In this document: positions 29,194-30,400 of the stretch, piece after piece
Numbering within the stretch: the first letter of the stretch is position 1
Layout: each line of letters starts with the position of its first letter
From: Erysipelotrichaceae bacterium
Lineage (GTDB): Bacteria > Bacillota_I > Bacilli_A > Erysipelotrichales > Erysipelotrichaceae
NCBI GenBank assembly: GCA_003520745.1
Contig: DOUE01000035.1
Coordinates: forward strand, 1 to 30,400
Direction of reading: 5' to 3'
Length of the DNA: 30,400 nt
The notes under the pieces: model-generated
What the model was told of the DNA's origin: nothing
The model's database searches: none
Seen by the model: the letters and a program-made list of their open reading frames with translations, nothing else
Program-made: the position numbers and the translations under genes

Positions 29194-30400
29194 ATGGCAT
29201 ACAAAGCACTCTATCGGACCTATCGGCCCAACTCTTTCGAGACGGTCATCGGTCAGCAACATATCGTTAAAACCTTACAAAACGCGATCGCGCAGAACAA
29301 AATCTCGCACGCGTATTTGTTTTGCGGTCCAAGAGGCACGGGGAAGACCACGGTTGCGAAACTCGTGGCGAAGTCGGTCAACTGCCTGAATCCCGGGAAA
29401 GCACCCTGCAACCAGTGTGAACATTGCGCGACGATCCAAGCCGGGATCCATCCGGATGTCATCGAAATCGATGCCGCTTCCAACAACGGGGTCGACGAAA
29501 TCCGCGAATTGATCGAAAAAGTGAAATACGCGCCGCTACAAGGGCGCTTTAAGGTCTATATCATCGATGAAGTCCATATGCTCTCCCAGGGTGCGTTCAA
29601 CGCGTTGTTGAAGACCTTGGAAGAACCGCCTTCGCATGTCATTTTCATCCTTGCGACCACGGAACCCCACAAAGTGCTGCCGACGATCATTTCCCGTTGC
29701 CAGCGTTATGATTTCGTCCGTGTCGGGAAGCGGGAAATCCAGCACCGGATCGAAGAGGTTTTGAAACTGGAGAAGATCGGATACGAAGACGAAGCGGTCC
29801 GTTTGATCTCCCAATTGGCGGATGGCGGCGTCCGTGACGCGCTTTCCATTTTGGAACAATGCATCGCCTATGCGCAGGATGATTTGAAGGCGATCCATGT
29901 CAATGAAATCTACGGGATCGCGACCACGCAGGATAAACTGAAGCTGATCGAAGCGGTGTTCGACGAGAATGTCGTCTCTCTGATGGGGGAAATCGATGCG
30001 ATTCTCCAGAAAAACATCGATATTAAACGACTGACCAACGATTTGATGGAAATCCTGAAGGAAGCCGTCATTTTCCACTATACCAAAGACGATTCGCTCA
30101 TCAATAAACTGAACCGTGAAGAAGCGGTCGGGTTTTTACGCATCCAACCGAGGATTCTGCTTGGTATGATCGACGATTTGATGGATACGGCGGAAAAATA
30201 CAGAAGTTCGGCGAATTTGGTGTCGTACTTCGAAATCGGGATGCTGAAACTGATGAACCGGATCAACATGAAACCGACCGAAGGACTTGCACAGCCGAAC
30301 GCGAGCGTAAAAGAAGCAATGAAACCCGTGATGCAGGCGAAGTTCGAGCCGAAAACGCAAGAAAAACCCAGACCGATCGTGAATCCTGTCGAAGAAACAA
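29194..30400 (+). CDS. dnaX: DNA polymerase III subunits gamma/tau, 5' part
   Basis: The frame is open to the window end (about 402 codons), so the gene is cut by the edge, not broken. It starts MAYKALYRTYRPNSFETVIG and has Walker A GPRGTGKTT (45-53), the zinc module Cys64, Cys72, Cys75 and Cys78 (CNQCEHC), Walker B IIDEVHML, sensor 1 LATTEPHKV and SRCQRYDF. It is the clamp-loader ATPase that holds the polymerase cores and loads the DnaN clamp. The last visible part, from about residue 370, is the Pro/Lys-rich linker to the tau-specific region. A GAAGGGG ribosome site precedes the ATG. Confidence 0.97.
   Translation, partial: MAYKALYRTYRPNSFETVIGQQHIVKTLQNAIAQNKISHAYLFCGPRGTGKTTVAKLVAKSVNCLNPGKAPCNQCEHCATIQAGIHPDVIEIDAASNNGVDEIRELIEKVKYAPLQGRFKVYIIDEVHMLSQGAFNALLKTLEEPPSHVIFILATTEPHKVLPTIISRCQRYDFVRVGKREIQHRIEEVLKLEKIGYEDEAVRLISQLADGGVRDALSILEQCIAYAQDDLKAIHVNEIYGIATTQDKLKLIEAVFDENVVSLMGEIDAILQKNIDIKRLTNDLMEILKEAVIFHYTKDDSLINKLNREEAVGFLRIQPRILLGMIDDLMDTAEKYRSSANLVSYFEIGMLKLMNRINMKPTEGLAQPNASVKEAMKPVMQAKFEPKTQEKPRPIVNPVEET

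Noticed and set aside
1..30400. CRISPR arrays, insertion sequences, prophage or tRNA/rRNA genes
   Set aside because: No regularly spaced repeats, transposase or integrase frames, or rRNA/tRNA-like sequences were seen; the gene set is intact and largely housekeeping.

Overview
The window is the chromosomal replication-origin neighbourhood of a Gram-positive-type bacterium (Bacillota). The evidence is the gene order rpmH-rnpA-yidC-jag to the left of dnaA and dnaA-dnaN-yaaA-recF-gyrB-gyrA to its right, a lipoprotein-type YidC, PyrR attenuators, a T-box riboswitch, and a short SRP RNA next to tadA and dnaX. TGA is used as a stop (pyrB, yidC, yaaA), so the Mycoplasma code does not apply. Base composition looks balanced by eye. 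Exact placement (Bacilli, Erysipelotrichia-like or a Mollicutes relative) cannot be fixed from this window. The usual Firmicutes block mnmE-mnmG-rsmG-noc-soj-spo0J does not follow jag here.

Layout. 1-3120 (minus): pyrimidine operon pyrR-pyrB-pyrC-carA (carA cut by the window edge), with PyrR-type attenuators before pyrR and before pyrB. 3159-3840 (minus): a DUF2089-type regulator and a small membrane protein behind a promoter that carries a 17-bp tandem repeat. 3913-4242 (plus): a cupin. 4266-6317 (minus): jag, yidC, rnpA, rpmH. 6430-8430: a bipartite oriC with DnaA boxes on both sides of dnaA. 8435-15393 (plus): dnaN, yaaA, recF, gyrB, gyrA. 15416-16794 (minus): a GNAT acetyltransferase and an EamA transporter, the only minus-strand genes in the right-hand arm.

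16956-22803 (plus) is a four-gene exopolysaccharide operon. It encodes a BcsA-like cellulose synthase with an intact PilZ c-di-GMP site, a small secreted C-terminally anchored protein in the BcsB position, an MBOAT O-acyltransferase and a DHHW/AlgX-like SGNH protein. The layout suggests a c-di-GMP-controlled, O-acylated beta-glucan, probably acetylated cellulose.

22820-24411 is serS with a serine T-box leader (specifier UCC, T-box bulge matching a G discriminator). The hairpin just before the T-box antiterminator contains a perfect 16-bp parS sequence, and a second parS-like palindrome lies just after the serS stop. The chromosome-partition site is therefore embedded in a riboswitch.

24543-28442 (plus) is a little-studied operon: a TIM-barrel (PEP-hydrolase-like) domain fused to an AraC DNA-binding domain, a Tm-1-like/UPF0261 protein, a free-standing paralogue of the TIM-barrel domain, and a DUF1097-like membrane protein. 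It looks like a metabolic module whose regulator was built from a copy of its own enzyme. 28555-30400 holds the SRP RNA, tadA and the 5' part of dnaX.
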